Notes under the pieces: generated by a model
Told to the model about the DNA's origin: nothing
What the model saw: the letters and a program-made list of their open reading frames with translations, nothing else
The model's database searches: none
Translations under genes and position numbers: made by a program
Origin: Phycisphaerales bacterium
Lineage (GTDB): Bacteria > Planctomycetota > Phycisphaerae > Phycisphaerales > UBA1924
Direction of reading: 5' to 3'
NCBI GenBank assembly: GCA_016709445.1
Contig: JADJMV010000010.1
Location: 1-64,000, forward strand
DNA length: 64,000 nucleotides
In this document: one piece after another, positions 43,164 through 51,410 of the stretch
Numbering within the stretch: position 1 is the first letter of the stretch
Layout: every line of letters begins with the position of its first letter

Positions 43164-43513
43164 GCCGGTGACATCTTTACACGCCGCGAGGGTGGTGGGA
43201 TCGGGGGAGGGGCGCCCCGGTGCACGATTTTTTGGCGCCGCAGCGAACCGGCGCTCGGGCCGGTCGTAGGTCGGCGTATCGCCTCGGTTCGCGCCGAGGG
43301 GATGCTCCCCGGGTTCTTGCCGGGGTCCGCCGCAGGAGAAGGGGCGGGCCGAAGGGGGCGCGGGCGTTCTGCGGCGCGCGGTGGACAGATGGGGTTCAGG
43401 GTTGCAGAATACCCGCCTCTCGGCCGACGCCGGGGAAGGGTGCGCTTCTGGGCGACCGGGCCGTTCGCGCCCGGGGTGCGGTTGTCACGGATCTACTCGT
43501 CCGCGGAGAGGCC
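43164..43513. other. Divergent intergenic region between ABC-2 permease and SPFH operon
   Basis: These 350 bases must hold the promoters of both the minus-strand permease and the plus-strand SPFH-ABC operon. No open frame with coding character was found, and no clear -35/-10 pair could be picked out of the GC-rich sequence. Confidence 0.6.
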
Positions 43514-45595
43514 ATGAAGGCAGACCATCTGAGTTTCAAGCGTGCGGCCTCGGTGAGCATGCTGGGGATCGGCATCCAGATCGCCGTCACGCTCATTCTC
43601 TTTCTTTACGGTCGGTACACCAACGACCACGCCGCGATCTCCGCCTCGTTCTTCTCGCTCGTCGGCATCTTCGTCTGGCTCATCCTGATCCTGCTGTTCG
43701 ATCAGCACCGCCGGGAACGGCTCGAGGCCATGGAGGCCGAGGCCCTCGCCGTCGAGGCCGGCGCTTCGGTCTTCGAGGAGGCCGGCGCCGATCTGCGGAT
43801 CGCCTCGAAGCGGCTGGCGACCTGGTACAAGTTCGTGATCCCCGTCGCGAGCCTGCTGATCGGCGGCTCGCTGATCGCCATCGGACTCTGGCGGTTTCAG
43901 GCCGACCGCGCGCTCTCACGCCCGGGCGCGCTGGGGCCGACCGACGCCCGGGGCTGGGCGATCGCCTTCGGGCTCATCATCGCGTTCGTGGGTTTCGTCT
44001 TCGCCCGGTTCGTCTCGGGCATGGCCAAGCAGCCGATCTGGGCAAACCTCCGGGGCGGCGCCGCCTACTCCGTCGGCGCGGCCATCGTCGGGCTCGCCAT
44101 CGCCGTGGCCCAGTTCGTCGACGTCGCCGGGTCCGACTCGGTCCGCCGACTGCTGCTCGTCGGCGTCCCGATCCTCACGATCGCGCTCGGCGCCGAGGTG
44201 CTCCTCAACTTCCTGCTCGATCTCTACCGCCCCCGCAAGAAGGGGGCCTTCCCCAGGCCGGCCTTCGACTCCCGCGTCCTGGCCTTCGCGTCGGCCCCGG
44301 ACCGCATCGCCCGCTCGATCGGCGAAGCGCTCGACTACCAGTTCGGCTTCGGCGTGCAGGACACCTGGTTCTACCGCCTCGTCCTCCGCTGGTGGCCCCT
44401 CCTGGCCGTCGGCGGCGTCGCGGTGGTGTGGGTGCTCAGCGCGTTCGCGGTGGTGCTCCCCGACCAGCGTGGCATGGTGCTCCGTTTCGGCCAGCCGATC
44501 CGCGAGGATCTCCAGCCCGGACTGCACTGGAAGGCGCCCTGGCCGATCGACCGGGTGGTCGTCCCCGAGCTGGTCGAGCGCAAGCCCGACGGGGATTTCC
44601 GCGTCCTGGGCTATACCGCCACGGGCGTCCGCACCCTCCAGCTCGGCACCCCGCCCGCGGAGGGGGACAAGCCCATCCTCTGGACCAACGAGCACGTGAA
44701 GGAAGAGGTCTTCCACATCTGCCAGCCATCGCGAACCTTCGACGAGTCGGTCGACGGCAAGTCCCGCGACCTCGCCCTGGTGGCCACCGAGGTGCCCGTG
44801 CGGTATTCCGTGGCCGACCCGCTGCTCTACGACGAACTCGGGGCCCCGGGCATCCGCGAAGACATCCTCCGAGTCGTCGGGCAGCGAGCCGTCACGCAAT
44901 TCCTCGCGACCATCTCGATCGACCAGATCCTGGGCTCGGACCGCTCCTCGCTCAGCGCCGAACTCCGGCGCCGCGTCCAGGCGGCGTTCGACAGCCTGAA
45001 CACCGACGGCGACGGCACGCCAAAGGGCGCGGGCGTCAAAATCCTCGATGTGGAAATCGCCCACATGCACCCGCCGCGCGAGGTGGCGCCCAAGTTTGAG
45101 CAGGTCGTCATCGCCGAGCAGCACCGGGAGGCCAAGATCGAATCGGCACGGGCCGAGCAGGTCCAGGCCCTCACGAGCGTCGCCGGCAGCGTCGAGGCCG
45201 CCGAGCAGATCGTGGCCCAGCTCGACGTCTACGACACCATGCGCAACTCCGCCGCCACCGACGCGCAGCTGGTCAATCAGGAACTGAAGGTGATGCAGCT
45301 CATGAGCGCCGCCCAGGGTGACGCCGCGAAGATCCTCGCCGAGGCCCAGGGCCAGCGCTGGGACCGCCACATGGGCGCGTGGGCCGATTCGGTCCGCTAC
45401 CGCGGCATGCTCGCCTCCTACGAGGCCGCACCCTTCGTGTACCGCGCCGGCCTCTACTTCGACGCCCTCAGAGATTCCCTCGCCCACTCGCGCATCTACC
45501 TGGTCGACGCCAACGTGCCCAATCTCCACCTGCGCGACGAGCTGCAGACCCAGAAGGTCGGCATCGGCCTGTTCCAGAAGAGCCCCGACGAATGA
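43514..45595 (+). CDS. HflK-like SPFH protein with multi-span N-terminal half
   Basis: ATG at 43514 gives 693 residues, against about 400 for ordinary HflK. The first about 300 residues hold six or so membrane spans (e.g. AVTLILFLYGRYT, SFFSLVGIFVWLILILLF, FVIPVASLLIGGSLIAIGLW, GWAIAFGLIIAFVGFVFA, LLVGVPILTIALGAEVLLNFLLDLY). A further span (WWPLLAVGGVAVVWVLSAFAVVLP) leads into the SPFH domain (DQRGMVLRFGQPIREDLQPGLHWKAPWPIDRVVV ... EVPVRYSVADPLLY) and a coiled coil (FEQVVIAEQHREAKIESARAEQVQALTSVAGSVEAAEQIV). HflK normally forms a membrane ring with HflC around FtsH. Its stop overlaps the next start (ATGA). Confidence 0.92.
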   Translation: MKADHLSFKRAASVSMLGIGIQIAVTLILFLYGRYTNDHAAISASFFSLVGIFVWLILILLFDQHRRERLEAMEAEALAVEAGASVFEEAGADLRIASKRLATWYKFVIPVASLLIGGSLIAIGLWRFQADRALSRPGALGPTDARGWAIAFGLIIAFVGFVFARFVSGMAKQPIWANLRGGAAYSVGAAIVGLAIAVAQFVDVAGSDSVRRLLLVGVPILTIALGAEVLLNFLLDLYRPRKKGAFPRPAFDSRVLAFASAPDRIARSIGEALDYQFGFGVQDTWFYRLVLRWWPLLAVGGVAVVWVLSAFAVVLPDQRGMVLRFGQPIREDLQPGLHWKAPWPIDRVVVPELVERKPDGDFRVLGYTATGVRTLQLGTPPAEGDKPILWTNEHVKEEVFHICQPSRTFDESVDGKSRDLALVATEVPVRYSVADPLLYDELGAPGIREDILRVVGQRAVTQFLATISIDQILGSDRSSLSAELRRRVQAAFDSLNTDGDGTPKGAGVKILDVEIAHMHPPREVAPKFEQVVIAEQHREAKIESARAEQVQALTSVAGSVEAAEQIVAQLDVYDTMRNSAATDAQLVNQELKVMQLMSAAQGDAAKILAEAQGQRWDRHMGAWADSVRYRGMLASYEAAPFVYRAGLYFDALRDSLAHSRIYLVDANVPNLHLRDELQTQKVGIGLFQKSPDE

Positions 45596-46659
45596 TCGAC
45601 CCCGCCCGGGCGCCGGCGCCCGGGGCCCGAGGAGCCTCCCCTGTGAAGAAGCGGATCCCCATTATTCTCACCATCGTCTTCCTGTTCGCTCTCCTCTCGT
45701 TCACCGTCACCTACTCGGTGCGGTTCACCGAGGCGGCGGTCGTCACGACCTTCGGGAGCGCCAGCGAAGAATCCACCATCAAGGAGCCCGGGCTCTATTT
45801 CAAGCTGCCCTACCCCATCCAGTCGGTGACCACCTACGACACACGCACCCGGCTGCTCCAGAACCGCGCCGAGGCGCAGCAGACCAAGGACGACAAGCAG
45901 ATCATCGTCGAAGCCTTCCTCACATGGCGCGTCGCCAATCCGCTCAAGTTCTACGAGCGATTCAGCAACGCCGGCGGCCGCGCGGAGGACCACTTCGCCG
46001 CCGCCGAGGGCACGCTCAAGAGCCTCCTCGCCGGCGCGATGTCCGAGACCGGCAACTACGCCCTCAGCGATCTCTTCACCCCCACCGGCGACTCGAAGCT
46101 CCCCGAGCTCGAGGGCCGCATCCTCGCCGCACTCCGCGGCGACGGCGCCAAGGGATCGTCCATCGCCGACTACGGCATCGAGGCCATGGCCGTGGGAATC
46201 CACCGCGTCCGCCTGGCCGAGGCGACCACGCAGGCGGTCAACGACCGCATCGCGGCCAACCGCGACCGCAAGGCCAAGGAGATCGAGAGCGCCGGCGATG
46301 CCGAGGCCGAGGCCATCAAGGCCAAGGCCGAGCAGGACCGCAAGAAGATCCTCGCCTTCGCCCAGCGCCGGGCCGCCGAGATCAAGGCCGAGGGCGACAC
46401 GGCCGCCTCCAAGTTCCTCTCGCAGATGAACGAATACCCCGACCTGGCCGTATTCCTCAAGAACCTCGACCTCGTCCGCCAGGCATTCAGCGACCGCACC
46501 ACCGTGATCCTCTCCACCGATTCCCCCGGACTCAAGCTGCTGGACCTCCGCGGTGTCAGCGTGCTCAAGCCCGGTGAGATCCCGCCGAGCGGCCTCCCGG
46601 AGGCGTGGCGGAACCTGCGCTCCACCGATGCGGGCGCCCCCGGGGAGGGTTCCAAGTGA
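45592..46659 (+). CDS. HflC-like SPFH protein
   Basis: The 355-residue protein starts at ATG 45592, overlapping the previous stop. It has one N-terminal span (IPIILTIVFLFALLSFTVTYSVRF), the SPFH core (TEAAVVTTFGSASEESTIKEPGLYFKLPYPIQSVTTYDTRTRLLQ ... DDKQIIVEAFLTWRVANPLKFYERF), and the charged coiled coil AANRDRKAKEIESAGDAEAEAIKAKAEQDRKKILAFAQRRAAEIKAEGDTAASKF typical of HflC. The likely partner is the preceding HflK-like protein. Its stop overlaps the GTG start of a third SPFH gene. Confidence 0.93.
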   Translation: MIDPARAPAPGARGASPVKKRIPIILTIVFLFALLSFTVTYSVRFTEAAVVTTFGSASEESTIKEPGLYFKLPYPIQSVTTYDTRTRLLQNRAEAQQTKDDKQIIVEAFLTWRVANPLKFYERFSNAGGRAEDHFAAAEGTLKSLLAGAMSETGNYALSDLFTPTGDSKLPELEGRILAALRGDGAKGSSIADYGIEAMAVGIHRVRLAEATTQAVNDRIAANRDRKAKEIESAGDAEAEAIKAKAEQDRKKILAFAQRRAAEIKAEGDTAASKFLSQMNEYPDLAVFLKNLDLVRQAFSDRTTVILSTDSPGLKLLDLRGVSVLKPGEIPPSGLPEAWRNLRSTDAGAPGEGSK

Positions 46660-48084
46660 CCGATCCGACCAACGAGCAGGCAGGCCAGACAGGCGGGCAG
46701 CAGGGCGGCCCGGCGCCCGGCCCGGCGCGGGCCGCCTCGATGCAACTCCGCGAACGCACCGAGGGCGAGGCCTCATCCACCCTCATGGACCCGGCCAACC
46801 AGTCGCTGGCCGAGGCGCTGCGCATCACCTTCCGCCTGCTCCAGGGCGCCATGATCGTGCTCGGCGTCCTCTACATCGGCAGCGGGCTCCAGACGATCCG
46901 CGCCAACGAGCGGGGCGTACGCCTGGTCTTCGGCAAGATCGTCGCCAGCGACCTCGCCGGGCTTCCAGTGGTCGGCCCCCTACCCCATCGGCGAACTCGT
47001 CAAAGTCGACGTCGGCGTCGCCGAGCAGAAGATCGACCGCGCCTTCTGGCCATACGTCGAGCCCGGCAAGGAGAGCCTCGGCATCGAGGGCCTGCGCTCC
47101 GTCGCCAGCCTGAGCCCCGACCAGGACGGTTCGATCCTGACCGGCGACGGCGCGATCGCCCACACCCAGTGGAAGGTGCAGTACACCCGGTCCAACGCGG
47201 GCGTCTACGCCAAGAACGTCTACCCCCCGCACGAGACCGGGATCGTCAGGGCCGCCGTGCAGCGTGGCATCGTCCAGGCCGTCGCCGGCGTCGAGATCGA
47301 CGCGCTCCTGAAGCAGAGCGCCACCGGAGAAACCTCCGTGGCGAGCCGGGCCAAGGTCATCGCCCAGGACCTGCTCGACGAGGTCGGAGCGGAAGGCACC
47401 GGCATCGAGATCGATCAGCTCTCGCTCGAGTCGAAGATCCCGCCGGTCTACCTCAAGGACAGCTTCAACAGCGTGCTCGAGGCGACCAGCAAGGCCAGCA
47501 AGGCCAGAGAGGACGCCCAGAAGGAGGGCAACACCATCCTCTCCACCGTCGCGGGCGGGGCGGCCGACACCCTCGTCAAGCTCATCGACCGGTATCAGAG
47601 CCATATCGACGCCGGAGAGACCGACGCGGCAGCCGCGACGCTCGAACTGTTCAACAAGGTGCTCGCCGCCGAGCCCGTCGAGCTCGACGGCGTGACGGTC
47701 AACCCCTCCCTCGGCGGCGAGGTGGCCCGAATGCTCAGCGAGGCCACCGTCTACCGCTCGGCCGTGCAGGACAAGGCCAAGTCGGACCTGGCGGTCTTCC
47801 GCGCCAAGCTCGACCAGTTCAAGACCAACCCCACGGTCATGATCGCGTCCGACTGGACCGCCGCCCTCTCGAGCTTCTTCGGCGACGAGCGGCTCGAGAT
47901 CCACTTCGCCCCGCCCGGCACCGACACGCTCGAACTCGTCATCAACGGCGATCCCATGCTCGCCGCCAAGAACGAGCAGCGCATCCGCGAGCAGCAGAAC
48001 AAGGCCGCCCGCGAGCAGCGCCAGCGCGACCTGGACAAGAACCGCTACAACACGCAGGAAGGTCTGATGGAGACTCCGGGCTAA
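46656..48084 (+). CDS. Third SPFH-domain protein (frameshifted)
   Basis: A GTG start overlaps the previous stop (GTGA). The first about 100 residues include an Ala/Gly/Gln-rich tail and one span (LQGAMIVLGVLYIGSGLQTI), then RANERGVRLVFGKIVASDLA. At about 46959 the frame shifts by one; removing a G (or adding two bases) continues as GFQWSAPYPIGELVKVDVGVAEQKIDRAFWPYVEPG, a normal SPFH continuation. The remainder has the QYTRSNAGVYAKNVYPPHETGIVRAAVQRGIVQAVAG block and a helical C-terminus ending QQNKAAREQRQRDLDKNRYN. A third SPFH member in a row is unusual. Confidence 0.88.
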
Positions 48085-48103
48085 CGCCCGTCCAAGGAGC
48101 GCC

Positions 48104-49360
48104 ATGGAGCACGCCGCCGCGCCAACACAAGCCCCCGGCAAGCCCGTGATCGCGTGTCAGGGCCTCACCAAGGTCTTCCGCGATTTCTGGATGCGGAGCC
48201 GCGCCAAGGCGGTGGACAACCTCTCCTTCGAGGTCCACCCGCGCGAGATCTTCGGCCTCCTCGGCCCCAACGGCTCCGGCAAGAGCACGACGATCAAGAT
48301 CATCCTCGGCCTGCTGCGCCCCACCCGGGGCCGCATCGCCGTCTTCGGCAAGCCCCCCACCGACGTCGCCACCAAAAAGCGCATCGGCTACCTCCCGGAA
48401 GAATCCTACCTCTACCCCTTCCTCAACGCCCGCGAAACCCTCGACTACTACGGCAAGCTCTTCGAGCTGCCCCACGCGATCCGGCGAAGGCGTACCGACG
48501 AGCTGCTCGACATGGTGGGACTCACCCATGTCCAGCACCGCCCGATCCGCGAATACTCCAAGGGCATGCAGCGCCGCATCGGACTCGCCCAGGCGCTCAT
48601 CAACGATCCCGACCTGCTCATCCTCGACGAGCCGACGACCGGCCTCGATCCGATCGGGACCAGGCAGGTCAAGGACCTCATCCTCGAACTCGGCCGGCGG
48701 GGCAAGACCGTGCTCCTCTCCAGCCACCTCCTCGCCGATGTCGAGGACTGCGTCGACCGCATGGTCATCCTCTACGGCGGGCGCAAACGCGATGAGGGCA
48801 CCTGCGACTCCCTCCTCGTCTCCCGTGAACGAACGACGATCGAGACCGACGCGCTCGACGACGACACCGTCGCCGAGATCGACGCCCTCCTCCGCCGGCG
48901 CAGCGGCGGGACGCAGAGCGTGCTCCGCGTCTCCAGCCCCCGCCAGACGCTCGAGCAGAAGTTCCTCTCGATCGTCGAGCTGGCCCGGGCCGAACGCGTC
49001 GAGACCGCCGGCGCCCTCCACGGCGGCGAGACCGCATCATTCCTCCGCGCCCCGGAGGGCGATGAACTCATCAGCCGCCTCACCGAAGAGGAACCCCCGA
49101 GCCCCCCTGACCAGACCGCCCCCGCACCGGCACCCGCCGAAGAGCGCGAGCGGGTGATCGAGGGGCTCCTCGGCGATGGCGCCGGCGACACGCCGCACGC
49201 CCCGCAGCCCGAAACGCCCCACGACCCACCCGCCGGCCCGGAACGCCGACCGACGCCGACGCCCCCCCCGGCGCCACCGGCGAAAGATGTTGACGCCTCC
49301 GTCATCGACTCGCTGCTCGCGGATCCGGACAGCGACAAGACGGAGGACGGCCGCACGTGA
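48104..49360 (+). CDS. ABC transporter ATP-binding protein with Pro-rich C-terminal extension
   Basis: The 418-residue ATPase has Walker A (GPNGSGKST, about 52-60), the signature YSKGMQRR with the Q-loop region GYLPEESYLYPFLNARETL, Walker B (LLILDEPTTGLDP) and the H-loop (LLSSHLLADVEDC). The ABC core ends near residue 240. A further 180 residues follow, ending in a Pro/Ala-rich acidic tail (EEEPPSPPDQTAPAPAPAEERERVIEGLL). Together with the next gene it forms an ABC-2-type exporter or remodelling pump. The stop overlaps the next GTG start. Confidence 0.95.
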   Translation: MEHAAAPTQAPGKPVIACQGLTKVFRDFWMRSRAKAVDNLSFEVHPREIFGLLGPNGSGKSTTIKIILGLLRPTRGRIAVFGKPPTDVATKKRIGYLPEESYLYPFLNARETLDYYGKLFELPHAIRRRRTDELLDMVGLTHVQHRPIREYSKGMQRRIGLAQALINDPDLLILDEPTTGLDPIGTRQVKDLILELGRRGKTVLLSSHLLADVEDCVDRMVILYGGRKRDEGTCDSLLVSRERTTIETDALDDDTVAEIDALLRRRSGGTQSVLRVSSPRQTLEQKFLSIVELARAERVETAGALHGGETASFLRAPEGDELISRLTEEEPPSPPDQTAPAPAPAEERERVIEGLLGDGAGDTPHAPQPETPHDPPAGPERRPTPTPPPAPPAKDVDASVIDSLLADPDSDKTEDGRT

Positions 49361-51387
49361 AACTGCGAGACCGCCTCGCGGCTGCAAACCGGCTGCAACG
49401 CTCCCGAGCGTTCAAGATCGTCGCCACGATCGCGATCGTGGTGCTCGCGATCGCCGTCTTCGGGACCTACGTGGTCCAGCGCACCGCCCCGCCCGACAAC
49501 TCCGGCGCCGCCCCCGCCGCCGGCCAGCCGGAGTCGTCAAGCCAAGCCTCCGACGCCGCGAGCCCGCAGGACGACGAGCTGAGCGAGACCGAGCGGACGG
49601 CCCGATCGGCGCTGCAGACGAGCCAGCGGGCCCTCGAGCAGGTGCTCCGCGCTCGCTACGACTGGAAGAGCGTCGGCTTTGGGGTCGCCATCGTCACCGG
49701 GCTGGCGGTCACCGTGGTCTGGCTCGGCCTGGGCCTGACCTACCTCGCGCTCCTGCTCCTGGCCGCGGCCGTCGGGATGCCGCTCGCCCGATTCGGACCG
49801 ACAGCCACGCTCGGAAACATCCTGCTCGGCATGGTCGCCCTCACCGGATCCTTCACAGCCCTCCTCCAGGTCGCGAGGCTGGCCCTCTCCCACTCCGGCC
49901 CGGTCTGCTCCATCGCCCGGGTCGTCCTCGACGAGGCCGTGCGGATGAAGGTCTCGCTGGTCTTCATCGTCATCCTCATCATCGGCCTCTCCGCCCTCCC
50001 AAACGCCCTCGACGCCGACCAACCCCTGCGATACCGCGTCCAGTCGTTCATGTCCTTCAGCACCGGGCTCTCGTTCTGGACGATCGCGATCCTCACCCTG
50101 CTCTTCGCCGCCGCGACGGTCGCCTTCGAGCAGCGCGACAAGATCATCTGGCAGACGATGACCAAGCCCGTCTCCTCCTGGAGCTACATCCTCGGCAAGT
50201 GGCTGGGCGTGTGCACGCTGAACGCGATCCTGCTGGCCGTCTGCGCCTCGGGCATCTTCCTGTTCGTCGAGTATCTCCGGGGCCAGCCGGCCCTGGGAGA
50301 GCGGGAGGCGTACGTCTCCTACCAGGGCGGGCAGGACGCCACCGAAGACCGCTGGCTGCTCGAGACGCAAGTGCTCTCCTCAAGGGTGACCGTCCAGGAG
50401 CAGCTCCCATTCACCAAGAGCACGCCCGAGTTCATCGACGGGGCGAACAGCTTCATCCGGTCCCGGCAGGAAGCCGAGCCCGACTTCGCGAATACCGACG
50501 CAGAACGGGCCAAGATCTACGACGAGCTCTACAACAACGCGCTCACCGCCTACCGATCCATCGAGCCGGGCACCAGCGAACGGTACATTTTCCGCAATCT
50601 CAAGGGCGCCCGTGACCGCGACGCGCTGCTGACCTTCCGCCACCGGATCGACGCCGGCTCGAACCGACCGGACGAGTTCTACAACGTCTCGTTTGTCTTC
50701 ACCAACGACATGGTCCTCGTGCAGCGGATGGGGCCCGGCTTCTTCCACACGGCGACGCTGCCGCCCTCCATCGTCCGGGAGGTCACCGAGAAGGACCTGG
50801 CCGCGGAGAAGGACCCCGAGCGGCGGGCCCAGCTCGCCCAGCTCGACGGCACCGTCCTGCTCGAAGTCGTCAACGGCGACGTCCGCGACCGCACCACCAA
50901 CCCCGACACCATCACCTTCCCGCCCGGCGGGCTCGAGTTCTCCTACTCGGTCGGGAGCTACCGCTTCAACTTCCTCCGCGCCATGCTGGTGCTCTGGGGC
51001 AAGCTGGCCTTCCTCGCGATGGTCGCCATCTGGGCCTCGACCTTCCTGAGCTTCCCCGTCGCCTGCGTCGTGGCCTTCGCCGTCTTCCTGGCCGCCGAGG
51101 GCAGCGGCTACCTGCAGGCAAGCCTCGATTCCTTCGCGACCTCGGATACGCAGGGAAACATCAAGATTCTCAGCCTCGTCGCCGCGTGGGTCACCCGGGT
51201 CGTCGCCGGGGCGTTCAGCCTCTACGGAGACCTGCGCCCGACCCGTCGCCTCGTCCAGGGCGAGCTGATCCCGGTCAGCAGCGTGCTGATCGGGGGACTG
51301 TTTATCACGACCGTCAGCGCCATCCTCTACGCCGCCGCGGCCATCACCTTCCGGCGCCGTGAACTGGCGACCTACTCCGGGCGTTAG
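49357..51387 (+). CDS. ABC transporter permease with large extracytoplasmic domain
   Basis: The GTG start overlaps the ATPase stop (GTGA). The 676-residue protein has a span near the N-terminus (IVATIAIVVLAIAVFGTYVV) and a cluster of spans at 105-270 (GFGVAIVTGLAVTVVWLGLGLTYLALLLLAAAVGMPLA; VSLVFIVILIIGLSALP; FWTIAILTLLFAAATVAF; VCTLNAILLAVCASGIFLFVEYL). An outside domain of about 230 residues follows, then spans at 545-660. VAFEQRDKIIWQTMTKPVSSWSYILGKWLG matches the ABC-2 pattern. It works with the adjacent ATPase; the substrate is unknown. Confidence 0.9.
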   Translation: MKLRDRLAAANRLQRSRAFKIVATIAIVVLAIAVFGTYVVQRTAPPDNSGAAPAAGQPESSSQASDAASPQDDELSETERTARSALQTSQRALEQVLRARYDWKSVGFGVAIVTGLAVTVVWLGLGLTYLALLLLAAAVGMPLARFGPTATLGNILLGMVALTGSFTALLQVARLALSHSGPVCSIARVVLDEAVRMKVSLVFIVILIIGLSALPNALDADQPLRYRVQSFMSFSTGLSFWTIAILTLLFAAATVAFEQRDKIIWQTMTKPVSSWSYILGKWLGVCTLNAILLAVCASGIFLFVEYLRGQPALGEREAYVSYQGGQDATEDRWLLETQVLSSRVTVQEQLPFTKSTPEFIDGANSFIRSRQEAEPDFANTDAERAKIYDELYNNALTAYRSIEPGTSERYIFRNLKGARDRDALLTFRHRIDAGSNRPDEFYNVSFVFTNDMVLVQRMGPGFFHTATLPPSIVREVTEKDLAAEKDPERRAQLAQLDGTVLLEVVNGDVRDRTTNPDTITFPPGGLEFSYSVGSYRFNFLRAMLVLWGKLAFLAMVAIWASTFLSFPVACVVAFAVFLAAEGSGYLQASLDSFATSDTQGNIKILSLVAAWVTRVVAGAFSLYGDLRPTRRLVQGELIPVSSVLIGGLFITTVSAILYAAAAITFRRRELATYSGR

Positions 51388-51410
51388 AAGAAGGACCTCG
51401 CGGAGCATCC

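Noticed and set aside
43200..43245. GGCGCC...GGCGCC inverted pair with a T6 run as a terminator of the divergent region
   Set aside because: The stem is 6 bp with a loop of about 17 bases that contains the T run itself, so it does not form a terminator on either strand.
46955..46965. Programmed frameshift in the third SPFH gene
   Set aside because: There is no slippery heptamer followed by a stem-loop or stop, and similar breaks occur in many unrelated genes of the window, so an indel error is more likely.
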